Assembly: GCF_029784155.1 (NCBI RefSeq) | Contig: NC_073691.1 | Span: forward strand, 60,091,746-60,155,745 | Source of the DNA: Uranotaenia lowii | Lineage: Eukaryota > Arthropoda > Insecta > Diptera > Culicidae | DNA length: 64,000 nt | Direction of reading: 5' to 3' | In this document: positions 25,601-38,040 of the stretch, piece by piece | Position numbering within the stretch: the stretch's first letter is position 1 | Layout: every line of letters starts with the position of its first letter | Position numbers and translations under genes: made by a program | The notes under the pieces: model-generated | Database searches by the model: none | Seen by the model: only the letters and a program-made list of their open reading frames with translations | Told to the model about the DNA's origin: nothing

Positions 25601-27670
25601 GAGCTTAATTTGGGATCAAAACTTTAAAATGCATTTTCTGGCCTTTAGAAGCGTTTTTCCGCGATTCTGAGCTTAATTTGGGATCAAAACTTTAAAATGG
25701 ATTTTCTGGCCTTTAGAAGCGTTTTTCCGCGATTCTGAGCTTAATTTGGGATCAAAACTTTAAAATGCATTTTCTGGCCTTTAGAAGCGTTTTTCGGGGA
25801 TTCTGAACTTAATTTGGGATCAAAACTTTAAAATGCATTTTATGGCCTTTAGAAGCGTTTTTCGGGGATTCTGACCTTAATTTGGGATCAAAACTTTAAA
25901 ATGCATTTTCTGGCCTTTAGAAGCGTTTTTCGGGGATTCTGAACTTAATTTGGGATCAAAACTTTAAAATGCATTTTATGGCCTTTAGAAGCGTTTTTCC
26001 GCGATTCTGAGCTTAATTTGGGATCAAAACTTTAAAATGCATTTTCTGGCCTTTAGAAGCGTTTTTCGGGGATTCTGAGCTTAATTTGGGATCAAAACTT
26101 TAAAATGCATTTTCTGGCCTTTAGAAGCGTTTTTCGGGGATTCTGAACTTAATTTGGGATCAAAACTTTAAAATGCATTTTATGGCCTTTAGAAGCGTTT
26201 TTCCGCGATTCTGAGCTTAATTTGGGATCAAAACTTTAAAATGCATTTTCTGGCCTTTAGAAGCGTTTTTCGGGGATTCTGAGCTTAATTTAGGATCAAA
26301 ACTTTAAAATGGATTTTCTGGCCTTTAGAAGCGTTTTTCCGCGATTCTGAGCTTAATTTGGGATCAAAACTTTAAAATGCATTTTCTGGCCTTTAGAAGC
26401 GTTTTTCGGGGATTCTGAGCTTAATTTGGGATCAAAACTTTAAAATGCATTTTCTGGCCTTTAGAAGCGTTTTTCCGCGATTCTGAGCTTAATTTGGGAT
26501 CAAAACTTTAAAATGGATTTTCTGGCCTTTAGAAGCGTTTTTCCGCGATTCTGAGCTTAATTTGGGATCAAAACTTTAAAATGCATTTTCTGGCCTTTAG
26601 AAGCGTTTTTCGGGGATTCTGAGCTTAATTTGGGATCAAAACTTTAAAATGCATTTTCTGGCCTTTAGAAGCGTTTTTCCGCGATTCTGAGCTTAATTTG
26701 GGATCAAAACTTTAAAATGCATTTTCTGGCCTTTAGAAGCGTTTTTCGGGGATTCTGAACTTAATTTGGGATCAAAACTTTAAAATGCATTTTCTGGCCT
26801 TTAGAAGCGTTTTTCGGGGATTCTGAACTTAATTTGGGATCAAAACTTTAAAATGCATTTTCTGGCCTTTAGAAGCGTTTTTCCGCGATTCTGAGCTTAA
26901 TTTGGGATCAAAACTTTAAAATGCATTTTCTGGCCTTTAGAAGCGTTTTTCGGGGATTCTGAGCTTAATTTGGGATCAAAACTTTAAAATGCATTTTCTG
27001 GCCTTTAGAAGCGTTTTTCCGCGATTCTGAGCTTAATTTGGGATCAAAACTTTAAAATGGATTTTCTGGCCTTTAGAAGCGTTTTTCCGCGATTCTGAGC
27101 TTAATTTGGGATCAAAACTTTAAAATGCATTTTCTGGCCTTTAGAAGCGTTTTTCGGGGATTCTGAACTTAATTTGGGATCAAAACTTTAAAATGCATTT
27201 TCTGGCCTTTAGAAGCGTTTTTCGGGGATTCTGAGCTTAATTTGGGATCAAAACTTTAAAATGGATTTTCTGGCCTTTAGAAGCGTTTTTCCGCGATTCT
27301 GAGCTTAATTTGGGATCAAAACTTTAAAATGCATTTTCTGGCCTTTAGAAGCGTTTTTCGGGGATTCTGAACTTAATTTGGGATCAAAACTTTAAAATGC
27401 ATTTTATGGCCTTTAGAAGCGTTTTTCCGCGATTCTGAGCTTAATTTGGGATCAAAACTTTAAAATGCATTTTCTGGCCTTTAGAAGCGTTTTTCGGGGA
27501 TTCTGAGCTTAATTTGGGATCAAAACTTTAAATGCATTTTCTGGCCTTTAGAAGCGTTTTTCCGCGATTCTGAGCTTAATTTGGGATCAAAACTTTAAAA
27601 TGCATTTTCTGGCCTTTAGAAGCGTTTTTCGGGGATTCTGAACTTAATTTGGGATCAAAACTTTAAATGC

Positions 27671-27739
27671 ATTGTCTGGATTCGAGAAGCATTTTTTATG
27701 GGATTCTGAGTTTAATTTGGGGTCAAAACTTTAAAATGC
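27671..27739. repeat. Diverged 69-bp monomer, copy 6 of 12
   Basis: TTCGAG form. Its duplicate is copy 9 at 35,761, exactly 8,090 bp away, inside the large duplicated block of domain B. Confidence 0.9.
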
Positions 27740-29301
27740 ATTTTCTGGCCTTTAGAAGCGTTTTTCGGGGATTCTGAACTTAATTTGGGATCAAAACTTT
27801 AAAATGCATTTTCTGGCCTTTAGAAGCGTTTTTCGGGGATTCTGAACTTAATTTGGGATCAAAACTTTAAAATGCATTTTCTGGCCTTTAGAAGCGTTTT
27901 TCGGGGATTCTGAACTCAATTTGGGATCAAAACTTTAAAATGCATTTTATGGCCTTTAGAAGCGTTTTTCCGCGATTCTGAGCTTAATTTGGGATCAAAA
28001 CTTTAAAATGCATTTTCTGGCCTTTAGAAGCGTTTTTCGGGGATTCTGAGCTTAATTTGGGATCAAAACTTTAAAATGCATTTTCTGGCCTTTAGAAGCG
28101 TTTTTCCGCGATTCTGAGCTTAATTTGGGATCAAAACTTTAAAATGGATTTTCTGGCCTTTAGAAGCGTTTTTCCGCGATTCTGAGCTTAATTTGGGATC
28201 AAAACTTTAAAATGCATTTTCTGGCCTTTAGAAGCGTTTTTCGGGGATTCTGAACTTAATTTGGGATCAAAACTTTAAAATGCATTTTATGGCCTTTAGA
28301 AGCGTTTTTCGGGGATTCTGAGCTTAATTTGGGATCAAAACTTTAAATGCATTTTCTGGCCTTTAGAAGCGTTTTTCCGCGATTCTGAGCTTAATTTGGG
28401 ATCAAAACTTTAAAATGCATTTTCTGGCCTTTAGAAGCGTTTTTCCGCGATTCTGAGCTTAATTTGGGATCAAAACTTTAAAATGCATTTTCTGGCCTTT
28501 AGAAGCGTTTTTCGGGGATTCTGAACTTAATTTGGGATCAAAACTTTAAAATGCATTTTATGGCCTTTAGAAGCGTTTTTCGGGGATTCTGAGCTTAATT
28601 TGGGATCAAAACTTTGAAATGCATTTTCTGGCCTTTAGAAGCGTTTTTCGGGGATTCTGAACTCAATTTGGGATCAAAACTTTAAAATGCATTTTCTGGC
28701 CTTTAGAAGCGTTTTTCGGTGATTCTGAACTTAATTTGGGATCAAAACTTTAAAATGCATTTTATGGCCTTTAGAAGCGTTTTTCCGCGATTCTGAGCTT
28801 AATTTGGGATCAAAACTTTAAAATGCATTTTCTGGCCTTTAGAAGCGTTTTTCGGGGATTCTGAACTTAATTTGGGATCAAAACTTTAAAATGCATTTTA
28901 TGGCCTTTAGAAGCGTTTTTCCGCGATTCTGAGCTTAATTTGGGATCAAAACTTTAAAATGCATTTTCTGGCCTTTAGAAGCGTTTTTCGGGGATTCTGA
29001 ACTTAATTTGGGATCAAAACTTTAAAATGCATTTTCTGGCCTTTAGAAGCGTTTTTCGGGGATTCTGAACTTAATTTGGGATCAAAACTTTAAAATGCAT
29101 TTTATGGCCTTTAGAAGCGTTTTTCCGCGATTCTGAGCTTAATTTGGGATCAAAACTTTAAAATGCATTTTCTGGCCTTTAGAAGCGTTTTTCGGGGATT
29201 CTGAACTTAATTTGGGATCAAAACTTTAAAATGCATTTTCTGGCCTTTAGAAGCGTTTTTCGGGGATTCTGAACTTAATTTGGGATCAAAACTTTAAATG
29301 C

Positions 29302-29370
29302 ATTGTCTGGATTCGAGAAGCATTTTTTATGGGATTCTGAGTTTAATTTGGGGTCAAAACTTTAAAATGC
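29302..29370. repeat. Diverged 69-bp monomer, copy 7 of 12
   Basis: TTCGAG form. Its duplicate is copy 10 at 37,459, at a distance of 8,157 bp. The offset has grown from 8,090 by 67 bp because the second block gained one monomer and lost one T. Confidence 0.9.
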
Positions 29371-29883
29371 ATTTTCTGGCCTTTAGAAGCGTTTTTCGGG
29401 GATTCTGAACTTAATTTGGGATCAAAACTTTAAAATGCATTTTCTGGCCTTTAGAAGCGTTTTTCGGGGATTCTGAACTTAATTTGGGATCAAAACTTTA
29501 AAATGCATTTTCTGGCCTTTAGAAGCGTTTTTCGGGGATTCTGAACTCAATTTGGGATCAAAACTTTAAAATGCATTTTATGGCCTTTAGAAGCGTTTTT
29601 CCGCGATTCTGAGCTTAATTTGGGATCAAAACTTTAAAATGCATTTTCTGGCCTTTAGAAGCGTTTTTCGGGGATTCTGAGCTTAATTTGGGATCAAAAC
29701 TTTAAAATGCATTTTCTGGCCTTTAGAAGCGTTTTTCCGCGATTCTGAGCTTAATTTGGGATCAAAACTTTAAAATGGATTTTCTGGCCTTTAGAAGCGT
29801 TTTTCCGCGATTCTGAGCTTAATTTGGGATCAAAACTTTAAAATGCATTTTCTGGCCTTTAGAAGCGTTTTTCGGGGATTCTG

Positions 29884-32640
29884 AGCTTAATTTGGGATCA
29901 AAACTTTAAAATGCATTTTCTGGCCTTTAGAAGCGTTTTTCCGCGATTCTGAGCTTAATTTGGGATCAAAACTTTAAAATGCATTTTCTGGCCTTTAGAA
30001 GCGTTTTTCGGGGATTCTGAACTTAATTTGGGATCAAAACTTTAAAATGCATTTTATGGCCTTTAGAAGCGTTTTTCGGGGATTCTGAGCTTAATTTGGG
30101 ATCAAAACTTTGAAATGCATTTTCTGGCCTTTAGAAGCGTTTTTCGGGGATTCTGAACTCAATTTGGGATCAAAACTTTAAAATGCATTTTCTGGCCTTT
30201 AGAAGCGTTTTTCGGTGATTCTGAACTTAATTTGGGATCAAAACTTTAAAATGCATTTTATGGCCTTTAGAAGCGTTTTTCCGCGATTCTGAGCTTAATT
30301 TGGGATCAAAACTTTAAAATGCATTTTCTGGCCTTTAGAAGCGTTTTTCGGGGATTCTGAGCTTAATTTGGGATCAAAACTTTAAAATGCATTTTCTGGC
30401 CTTTAGAAGCGTTTTTCGGGGATTCTGAACTTAATTTGGGATCAAAACTTTAAAATGCATTTTCTGGCCTTTAGAAGCGTTTTTCGGGGATTCTGAACTT
30501 AATTTGGGATCAAAACTTTAAATGCATTGTCTGGATTCGAGAAGCATTTTTTATGGGATTCTGAGTTTAATTTGGGGTCAAAACTTTAAAATGCATTTTC
30601 TGGCCTTTAGAAGCGTTTTTCGGGGATTCTGAACTTAATTTGGGATCAAAACTTTAAAATGCATTTTCTGGCCTTTAGAAGCGTTTTTCGGGGATTCTGA
30701 ACTTAATTTGGGATCAAAACTTTAAAATGCATTTTCTGGCCTTTAGAAGCGTTTTTCGGGGATTCTGAACTCAATTTGGGATCAAAACTTTAAAATGCAT
30801 TTTATGGCCTTTAGAAGCGTTTTTCCGCGATTCTGAGCTTAATTTGGGATCAAAACTTTAAAATGCATTTTCTGGCCTTTAGAAGCGTTTTTCGGGGATT
30901 CTGAGCTTAATTTGGGATCAAAACTTTAAAATGCATTTTCTGGCCTTTAGAAGCGTTTTTCCGCGATTCTGAGCTTAATTTGGGATCAAAACTTTAAAAT
31001 GGATTTTCTGGCCTTTAGAAGCGTTTTTCCGCGATTCTGAGCTTAATTTGGGATCAAAACTTTAAAATGCATTTTCTGGCCTTTAGAAGCGTTTTTCGGG
31101 GATTCTGAACTTAATTTGGGATCAAAACTTTAAAATGCATTTTATGGCCTTTAGAAGCGTTTTTCGGGGATTCTGAGCTCAATTTGGGATCAAAACTTTA
31201 AAATGCATTTTCTGGCCTTTAGAAGCGTTTTTCGGGGATTCTGAACTTAATTTGGGATCAAAACTTTAAAATGCATTTTATGGCCTTTAGAAGCGTTTTT
31301 CCGCGATTCTGAGCTTAATTTGGGATCAAAACTTTAAAATGCATTTTCTGGCCTTTAGAAGCGTTTTTCGGGGATTCTGAACTTAATTTGGGATCAAAAC
31401 TTTAAAATGCATTTTCTGGCCTTTAGAAGCGTTTTTCCGCGATTCTGAGCTTAATTTGGGATCAAAACTTTAAAATGCATTTTCTGGCCTTTAGAAGCGT
31501 TTTTCGGGGATTCTGAGCTTAATTTGGGATCAAAACTTTAAAATGCATTTTCTGGCCTTTAGAAGCGTTTTTCGGGGATTCTGAACTTAATTTGGGATCA
31601 AAACTTTAAAATGCATTTTCTGGCCTTTAGAAGCGTTTTTCGGGGATTCTGAACTCAATTTGGGATCAAAACTTTAAAATGCATTTTATGGCCTTTAGAA
31701 GCGTTTTTCCGCGATTCTGAGCTTAATTTGGGATCAAAACTTTAAAATGCATTTTCTGGCCTTTAGAAGCGTTTTTCGGGGATTCTGAACTTAATTTGGG
31801 ATCAAAACTTTAAAATGCATTTTATGGCCTTTAGAAGCGTTTTTCGGGGATTCTGAGCTTAATTTGGGATCAAAACTTTAAAATGCATTTTCTGGCCTTT
31901 AGAAGCGTTTTTCGGGGATTCTGAACTTAATTTGGGATCAAAACTTTAAAATGCATTTTATGGCCTTTAGAAGCGTTTTTCCGCGATTCTGAGCTTAATT
32001 TGGGATCAAAACTTTAAAATGCATTTTCTGGCCTTTAGAAGCGTTTTTCGGGGATTCTGAGCTTAATTTGGGATCAAAACTTTAAAATGCATTTTCTGGC
32101 CTTTAGAAGCGTTTTTCCGCGATTCTGAGCTTAATTTGGGATCAAAACTTTAAAATGGATTTTCTGGCCTTTAGAAGCGTTTTTCCGCGATTCTGAGCTT
32201 AATTTGGGATCAAAACTTTAAAATGCATTTTCTGGCCTTTAGAAGCGTTTTTCGGGGATTCTGAACTTAATTTGGGATCAAAACTTTAAAATGCATTTTC
32301 TGGCCTTTAGAAGCGTTTTTCGGGGATTCTGAACTTAATTTGGGATCAAAACTTTAAAATGCATTTTCTGGCCTTTAGAAGCGTTTTTCGGGGATTCTGA
32401 ACTCAATTTGGGATCAAAACTTTAAAATGCATTTTATGGCCTTTAGAAGCGTTTTTCCGCGATTCTGAGCTTAATTTGGGATCAAAACTTTAAAATGCAT
32501 TTTCTGGCCTTTAGAAGCGTTTTTCGGGGATTCTGAGCTTAATTTGGGATCAAAACTTTAAAATGCATTTTCTGGCCTTTAGAAGCGTTTTTCCGCGATT
32601 CTGAGCTTAATTTGGGATCAAAACTTTAAAATGGATTTTC
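29884..32640. repeat. Spacer of ordinary domain B monomers between the two large blocks
   Basis: Contains diverged monomer copy 8 and normal mixtures of CCGCG, GAACTT, GAACTCAA and ATGGCC monomers. No separate element and no unique DNA are seen. Confidence 0.8.
30526..30594. repeat. Diverged 69-bp monomer, copy 8 of 12
   Basis: TTCGAG form, 1,224 bp (18 x 68) after copy 7. It has no partner at +8,157, which shows that the large duplication ends before this point. Confidence 0.9.
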
Positions 32641-35600
32641 TGGCCTTTAGAAGCGTTTTTCCGCGATTCTGAGCTTAATTTGGGATCAAAACTTTAAAAT
32701 GCATTTTCTGGCCTTTAGAAGCGTTTTTCGGGGATTCTGAACTTAATTTGGGATCAAAACTTTAAAATGCATTTTATGGCCTTTAGAAGCGTTTTTCGGG
32801 GATTCTGAGCTTAATTTGGGATCAAAACTTTAAAATGCATTTTCTGGCCTTTAGAAGCGTTTTTCGGGGATTCTGAACTTAATTTGGGATCAAAACTTTA
32901 AAATGCATTTTATGGCCTTTAGAAGCGTTTTTCCGCGATTCTGAGCTTAATTTGGGATCAAAACTTTAAAATGCATTTTCTGGCCTTTAGAAGCGTTTTT
33001 CGGGGATTCTGAGCTTAATTTGGGATCAAAACTTTAAAATGCATTTTCTGGCCTTTAGAAGCGTTTTTCGGGGATTCTGAACTTAATTTGGGATCAAAAC
33101 TTTAAAATGCATTTTCTGGCCTTTAGAAGCGTTTTTCGGGGATTCTGAACTTAATTTGGGATCAAAACTTTAAAATGCATTTTCTGGCCTTTAGAAGCGT
33201 TTTGCGGGGATTCTGAACTCAATTTGGGATCAAAACTTTAAAATGCATTTTATGGCCTTTAGAAGCGTTTTTCCGCGATTCTGAGCTTAATTTGGGATCA
33301 AAACTTTAAAATGCATTTTCTGGCCTTTAGAAGCGTTTTTCGGGGATTCTGAGCTTAATTTGGGATCAAAACTTTAAAATGCATTTTATGGCCTTTAGAA
33401 GCGTTTTTCGGGGATTCTGAACTTAATTTGGGATCAAAACTTTAAAATGCATTTTCTGGCCTTTAGAAGCGTTTTTCGGGGATTCTGAACTTAATTTGGG
33501 ATCAAAACTTTAAAATGCATTTTCTGGCCTTTAGAAGCGTTTTTCGGGGATTCTGAACTCAATTTGGGATCAAAACTTTAAAATGCATTTTATGGCCTTT
33601 AGAAGCGTTTTTCCGCGATTCTGAGCTTAATTTGGGATCAAAACTTTAAAATGCATTTTCTGGCCTTTAGAAGCGTTTTTCGGGGATTCTGAGCTTAATT
33701 TGGGATCAAAACTTTAAAATGCATTTTCTGGCCTTTAGAAGCGTTTTTCCGCGATTCTGAGCTTAATTTGGGATCAAAACTTTAAAATGGATTTTCTGGC
33801 CTTTAGAAGCGTTTTTCCGCGATTCTGAGCTTAATTTGGGATCAAAACTTTAAAATGCATTTTCTGGCCTTTAGAAGCGTTTTTCGGGGATTCTGAACTT
33901 AATTTGGGATCAAAACTTTAAAATGCATTTTATGGCCTTTAGAAGCGTTTTTCGGGGATTCTGACCTTAATTTGGGATCAAAACTTTAAAATGCATTTTC
34001 TGGCCTTTAGAAGCGTTTTTCGGGGATTCTGAACTTAATTTGGGATCAAAACTTTAAAATGCATTTTATGGCCTTTAGAAGCGTTTTTCCGCGATTCTGA
34101 GCTTAATTTGGGATCAAAACTTTAAAATGCATTTTCTGGCCTTTAGAAGCGTTTTTCGGGGATTCTGAGCTTAATTTGGGATCAAAACTTTAAAATGCAT
34201 TTTCTGGCCTTTAGAAGCGTTTTTCGGGGATTCTGAACTTAATTTGGGATCAAAACTTTAAAATGCATTTTATGGCCTTTAGAAGCGTTTTTCCGCGATT
34301 TTGAGCTTAATTTGGGATCAAAACTTTAAAATGCATTTTCTGGCCTTTAGAAGCGTTTTTCGGGGATTCTGAGCTTAATTTGGGATCAAAACTTTAAAAT
34401 GGATTTTCTGGCCTTTAGAAGCGTTTTTCCGCGATTCTGAGCTTAATTTGGGATCAAAACTTTAAAATGCATTTTCTGGCCTTTAGAAGCGTTTTTCGGG
34501 GATTCTGAGCTTAATTTGGGATCAAAACTTTAAAATGCATTTTCTGGCCTTTAGAAGCGTTTTTCGGGGATTCTGAGCTTAATTTGGGATCAAAACTTTA
34601 AAATGGATTTTCTGGCCTTTAGAAGCGTTTTTCCGCGATTCTGAGCTTAATTTGGGATCAAAACTTTAAAATGCATTTTCTGGCCTTTAGAAGCGTTTTT
34701 CGGGGATTCTGAGCTTAATTTGGGATCAAAACTTTAAAATGCATTTTCTGGCCTTTAGAAGCGTTTTTCCGCGATTCTGAGCTTAATTTGGGATCAAAAC
34801 TTTAAAATGCATTTTCTGGCCTTTAGAAGCGTTTTTCGGGGATTCTGAACTTAATTTGGGATCAAAACTTTAAAATGCATTTTCTGGCCTTTAGAAGCGT
34901 TTTTCGGGGATTCTGAACTTAATTTGGGATCAAAACTTTAAAATGCATTTTCTGGCCTTTAGAAGCGTTTTTCCGCGATTCTGAGCTTAATTTGGGATCA
35001 AAACTTTAAAATGCATTTTCTGGCCTTTAGAAGCGTTTTTCGGGGATTCTGAGCTTAATTTGGGATCAAAACTTTAAAATGCATTTTCTGGCCTTTAGAA
35101 GCGTTTTTCCGCGATTCTGAGCTTAATTTGGGATCAAAACTTTAAAATGGATTTTCTGGCCTTTAGAAGCGTTTTTCCGCGATTCTGAGCTTAATTTGGG
35201 ATCAAAACTTTAAAATGCATTTTCTGGCCTTTAGAAGCGTTTTTCGGGGATTCTGAACTTAATTTGGGATCAAAACTTTAAAATGCATTTTCTGGCCTTT
35301 AGAAGCGTTTTTCGGGGATTCTGAGCTTAATTTGGGATCAAAACTTTAAAATGGATTTTCTGGCCTTTAGAAGCGTTTTTCCGCGATTCTGAGCTTAATT
35401 TGGGATCAAAACTTTAAAATGCATTTTCTGGCCTTTAGAAGCGTTTTTCGGGGATTCTGAACTTAATTTGGGATCAAAACTTTAAAATGCATTTTATGGC
35501 CTTTAGAAGCGTTTTTCCGCGATTCTGAGCTTAATTTGGGATCAAAACTTTAAAATGCATTTTCTGGCCTTTAGAAGCGTTTTTCGGGGATTCTGAGCTT

Positions 35601-35760
35601 AATTTGGGATCAAAACTTTAAATGCATTTTCTGGCCTTTAGAAGCGTTTTTCCGCGATTCTGAGCTTAATTTGGGATCAAAACTTTAAAATGCATTTTCT
35701 GGCCTTTAGAAGCGTTTTTCGGGGATTCTGAACTTAATTTGGGATCAAAACTTTAAATGC

Positions 35761-35829
35761 ATTGTCTGGATTCGAGAAGCATTTTTTATGGGATTCTGAG
35801 TTTAATTTGGGGTCAAAACTTTAAAATGC
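35761..35829. repeat. Diverged 69-bp monomer, copy 9 of 12
   Basis: TTCGAG form and direct partner of copy 6. Flanks match copy 6 for kilobases on both sides. Confidence 0.9.
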
Positions 35830-37458
35830 ATTTTCTGGCCTTTAGAAGCGTTTTTCGGGGATTCTGAACTTAATTTGGGATCAAAACTTTAAAATGCATT
35901 TTCTGGCCTTTAGAAGCGTTTTTCGGGGATTCTGAACTTAATTTGGGATCAAAACTTTAAAATGCATTTTCTGGCCTTTAGAAGCGTTTTTCGGGGATTC
36001 TGAACTCAATTTGGGATCAAAACTTTAAAATGCATTTTATGGCCTTTAGAAGCGTTTTTCCGCGATTCTGAGCTTAATTTGGGATCAAAACTTTAAAATG
36101 CATTTTCTGGCCTTTAGAAGCGTTTTTCGGGGATTCTGAGCTTAATTTGGGATCAAAACTTTAAAATGCATTTTCTGGCCTTTAGAAGCGTTTTTCCGCG
36201 ATTCTGAGCTTAATTTGGGATCAAAACTTTAAAATGGATTTTCTGGCCTTTAGAAGCGTTTTTCCGCGATTCTGAGCTTAATTTGGGATCAAAACTTTAA
36301 AATGCATTTTCTGGCCTTTAGAAGCGTTTTTCGGGGATTCTGAACTTAATTTGGGATCAAAACTTTAAAATGCATTTTATGGCCTTTAGAAGCGTTTTTC
36401 GGGGATTCTGAGCTTAATTTGGGATCAAAACTTTAAATGCATTTTCTGGCCTTTAGAAGCGTTTTTCCGCGATTCTGAGCTTAATTTGGGATCAAAACTT
36501 TAAAATGCATTTTCTGGCCTTTAGAAGCGTTTTCCGCGATTCTGAGCTTAATTTGGGATCAAAACTTTAAAATGCATTTTCTGGCCTTTAGAAGCGTTTT
36601 TCGGGGATTCTGAACTCAATTTGGGATCAAAACTTTAAAATGCATTTTATGGCCTTTAGAAGCGTTTTTCCGCGATTCTGAGCTTAATTTGGGATCAAAA
36701 CTTTAAAATGCATTTTATGGCCTTTAGAAGCGTTTTTCGGGGATTCTGAGCTTAATTTGGGATCAAAACTTTGAAATGCATTTTCTGGCCTTTAGAAGCG
36801 TTTTTCGGGGATTCTGAACTCAATTTGGGATCAAAACTTTAAAATGCATTTTCTGGCCTTTAGAAGCGTTTTTCGGTGATTCTGAACTTAATTTGGGATC
36901 AAAACTTTAAAATGCATTTTATGGCCTTTAGAAGCGTTTTTCCGCGATTCTGAGCTTAATTTGGGATCAAAACTTTAAAATGCATTTTCTGGCCTTTAGA
37001 AGCGTTTTTCGGGGATTCTGAACTTAATTTGGGATCAAAACTTTAAAATGCATTTTATGGCCTTTAGAAGCGTTTTTCCGCGATTCTGAGCTTAATTTGG
37101 GATCAAAACTTTAAAATGCATTTTCTGGCCTTTAGAAGCGTTTTTCGGGGATTCTGAACTTAATTTGGGATCAAAACTTTAAAATGCATTTTCTGGCCTT
37201 TAGAAGCGTTTTTCGGGGATTCTGAACTTAATTTGGGATCAAAACTTTAAAATGCATTTTATGGCCTTTAGAAGCGTTTTTCCGCGATTCTGAGCTTAAT
37301 TTGGGATCAAAACTTTAAAATGCATTTTCTGGCCTTTAGAAGCGTTTTTCGGGGATTCTGAACTTAATTTGGGATCAAAACTTTAAAATGCATTTTCTGG
37401 CCTTTAGAAGCGTTTTTCGGGGATTCTGAACTTAATTTGGGATCAAAACTTTAAATGC

Positions 37459-37527
37459 ATTGTCTGGATTCGAGAAGCATTTTTTATGGGATTCTGAGTT
37501 TAATTTGGGGTCAAAACTTTAAAATGC
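37459..37527. repeat. Diverged 69-bp monomer, copy 10 of 12
   Basis: TTCGAG form and direct partner of copy 7. Homology of the flanks runs on to about 38,040. Confidence 0.9.
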
Positions 37528-38040
37528 ATTTTCTGGCCTTTAGAAGCGTTTTTCGGGGATTCTGAACTTAATTTGGGATCAAAACTTTAAAATGCATTTT
37601 CTGGCCTTTAGAAGCGTTTTTCGGGGATTCTGAACTTAATTTGGGATCAAAACTTTAAAATGCATTTTCTGGCCTTTAGAAGCGTTTTTCGGGGATTCTG
37701 AACTCAATTTGGGATCAAAACTTTAAAATGCATTTTATGGCCTTTAGAAGCGTTTTTCCGCGATTCTGAGCTTAATTTGGGATCAAAACTTTAAAATGCA
37801 TTTTCTGGCCTTTAGAAGCGTTTTTCGGGGATTCTGAGCTTAATTTGGGATCAAAACTTTAAAATGCATTTTCTGGCCTTTAGAAGCGTTTTTCCGCGAT
37901 TCTGAGCTTAATTTGGGATCAAAACTTTAAAATGGATTTTCTGGCCTTTAGAAGCGTTTTTCCGCGATTCTGAGCTTAATTTGGGATCAAAACTTTAAAA
38001 TGCATTTTCTGGCCTTTAGAAGCGTTTTTCGGGGATTCTG

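Larger units (their letters stand above)
24551..29883. repeat. Large duplicated block of domain B, copy 1 (about 5.3 kb)
   Basis: Private markers recur 8,090 bp downstream: TTTGCGGGG (25,114 to 33,204), GACCTTAA (25,875 to 33,965) and the diverged monomer (27,671 to 35,761). From about 28,550 the offset becomes 8,157 bp. Observed differences include c/t at 24,790 against 32,880. Edges are set by ATGGCC against ATGGATT at 24,541-24,550 and GAGCTT against GAACTT near 29,883. Confidence 0.85.
32641..38040. repeat. Large duplicated block of domain B, copy 2 (about 5.4 kb)
   Basis: Partner of 24,551-29,883. It differs by one T lost from the T5 run near 36,531, by one extra monomer near 36,620-36,710 (ATGGCC/CCGCG before ATGGCC/GGGG), and by single bases. 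Between the copies lie 2.8 kb (29,884-32,640) of ordinary domain B monomers, so this is a dispersed or eroded duplication, not a clean tandem one. Confidence 0.85.
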
